DNA from: Phalacrocorax aristotelis
Lineage: Eukaryota > Chordata > Aves > Suliformes > Phalacrocoracidae
DNA length: 64,000 bases
Assembly: GCF_949628215.1 (NCBI RefSeq)
Contig: NC_134283.1
Location: 11,407,638 to 11,471,637, forward strand
Reading direction: 5' to 3'
Part shown: one piece after another, positions 63,290 to 64,000 of the stretch
How positions within the stretch are numbered: the stretch's first letter is position 1
How the letters are laid out: each line of letters starts with the position of its first letter
Program-made: the position numbers and the translations under genes
Notes under the pieces: generated by a model
Databases searched by the model: none
What the model was told of the DNA's origin: nothing
What the model saw: the letters and a program-made list of their open reading frames with translations, nothing else

Positions 63290-63500
63290 AGAATTAGGGA
63301 TATCAAATGAAATTAGAAGGTAAAAGTTCAAAACAACCAAAAAGGGCTATTTTTTTGTTTTGCTAGGAGGGTAGTTAAGTTGTGGAACTCTCTGTTTTAG
63401 GATGTTGCAGGTTCAAAAAATTACTTGAAAAATCAATAGGAAAAAAGTTCCATCCTAAGCTACTAGAAAGATAAGATCCTCTAACTCAGGATGGTCCTAG
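63290..63500 (+). mobile_element. Ancient CR1/L2-like LINE fragment
   Basis: GTTGTGGAACTCTCTG, then a GGATGTTGCAGG / GGTTCAAAAAATTAC pattern, corresponds to the degraded C-terminal coding end shared by old CR1/L2-type LINEs of sauropsids. It is very diverged and its limits are approximate. Confidence 0.5.
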
Positions 63501-64000
63501 GCTCTGTATTGTCACATAGCTATAACTGCACACCTTTTTTTTTTTTTTTTTTAAATAGTCTTCTAGCAGCATCTCCCACTACTTCTGTAGAGAAAGGATG
63601 CCGGACTATATTACTCAGTATAGCTTTTCTTAACTTTTTATACAATTATATAAATACATAATTACTTATTATGGTGTAGTTGTACTGAATAAGTTAACTC
63701 CACTATAGTACCTGAAACAAGCTTTATGAGTGGTTTTGTACCAGTGCATTCACACTATAGAACTTGAGTCTTAGCTGAATCTTACTTTGCTAAAGTAATT
63801 CGGTTGGCGTTTACTTCGGAGGGAGCAGGAGGAGAAAAGAGTATTAAAATCTGTAGAACATTTATTCAGAAATTTTATTTCTTTAGGTTACATTGCAGTT
63901 CTGTGGCTGGTTATCTTTTTTTGTCTCTTGTGTCTTGCACTGAAAATGGCTATGTATTTTGAGGATTTTAATCTTTAAGTTTGGAACTACCTATCTCAAG

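Larger units (their letters stand above)
53846..64000 (+). other. TAF4-like intron 10 (incomplete, over 10 kb)
   Basis: This intron holds a cluster of three hairpins (about 55250-55640), two exon-like segments with good splice sites but no conserved coding (59700-59799 and 60460-60593), an old LINE-like fragment (63290-63500) and poly-T tracts. The remaining TAF4 exons are not present. Confidence 0.7.

Overview
The window is vertebrate nuclear DNA, almost certainly from a bird. It has long AT-rich introns with GT-AG splice sites, two CpG islands at 5' gene ends, and LINE remnants of the CR1 type with the typical 3' terminus (ATTCTATGATTCT on the minus strand at about 19066). I see no bacterial-style operons, viral genes, CRISPR arrays or tRNAs.

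Layout. (1) Bases 1-1659 hold the first coding exon (minus strand, 1539-1659) and part of intron 1 of an LSM14 gene. Its 40 residues match LSM14A better than LSM14B as I remember the human proteins. (2) A CpG island at about 1050-2250 is its promoter. It contains a perfect TCTCGCGAGA palindrome. (3) Bases 2250-7200 are intergenic and AT-rich, with a TA microsatellite and two unexplained small ORFs. (4) A second CpG island at about 7190-8750 holds the promoter and first exon of a TAF4-family gene (TFIID subunit 4) on the plus strand, head to head with LSM14. (5) Ten coding exons of that gene run from 7534 to 53845. They encode about 856 residues in one continuous frame: a conserved N-terminal motif, a long Pro/Ala/Gln-rich region, the TAFH/NHR1 domain (exons 5-7), a Ser/Thr/Gln-rich linker, and the start of the C-terminal histone-fold domain (exon 10). 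The rest of the C-terminus lies beyond base 64000. (6) Introns carry five CR1-like LINE fragments, two hAT-Charlie-like non-autonomous DNA transposons, two long imperfect palindromes and simple repeats.

Most interesting point. Compared with human sequences recalled from memory, the TAFH and histone-fold segments are about equally distant from TAF4 and TAF4B (roughly 75% identical to each), although the N-terminus is TAF4-like. Together with an adjacent LSM14A-like (not LSM14B-like) first exon, this suggests a third vertebrate TAF4 paralogue paired with LSM14A, parallel to the TAF4-LSM14B pair on human chromosome 20. A divergent TAF4 orthologue is the alternative. This is an inference that needs a tree.

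Functionally, the TAF4-family product would act in the nucleus as a TFIID scaffold and coactivator-binding subunit, while the LSM14 product acts in cytoplasmic mRNA repression and P-bodies. The two genes are neighbours but not obviously a pathway.
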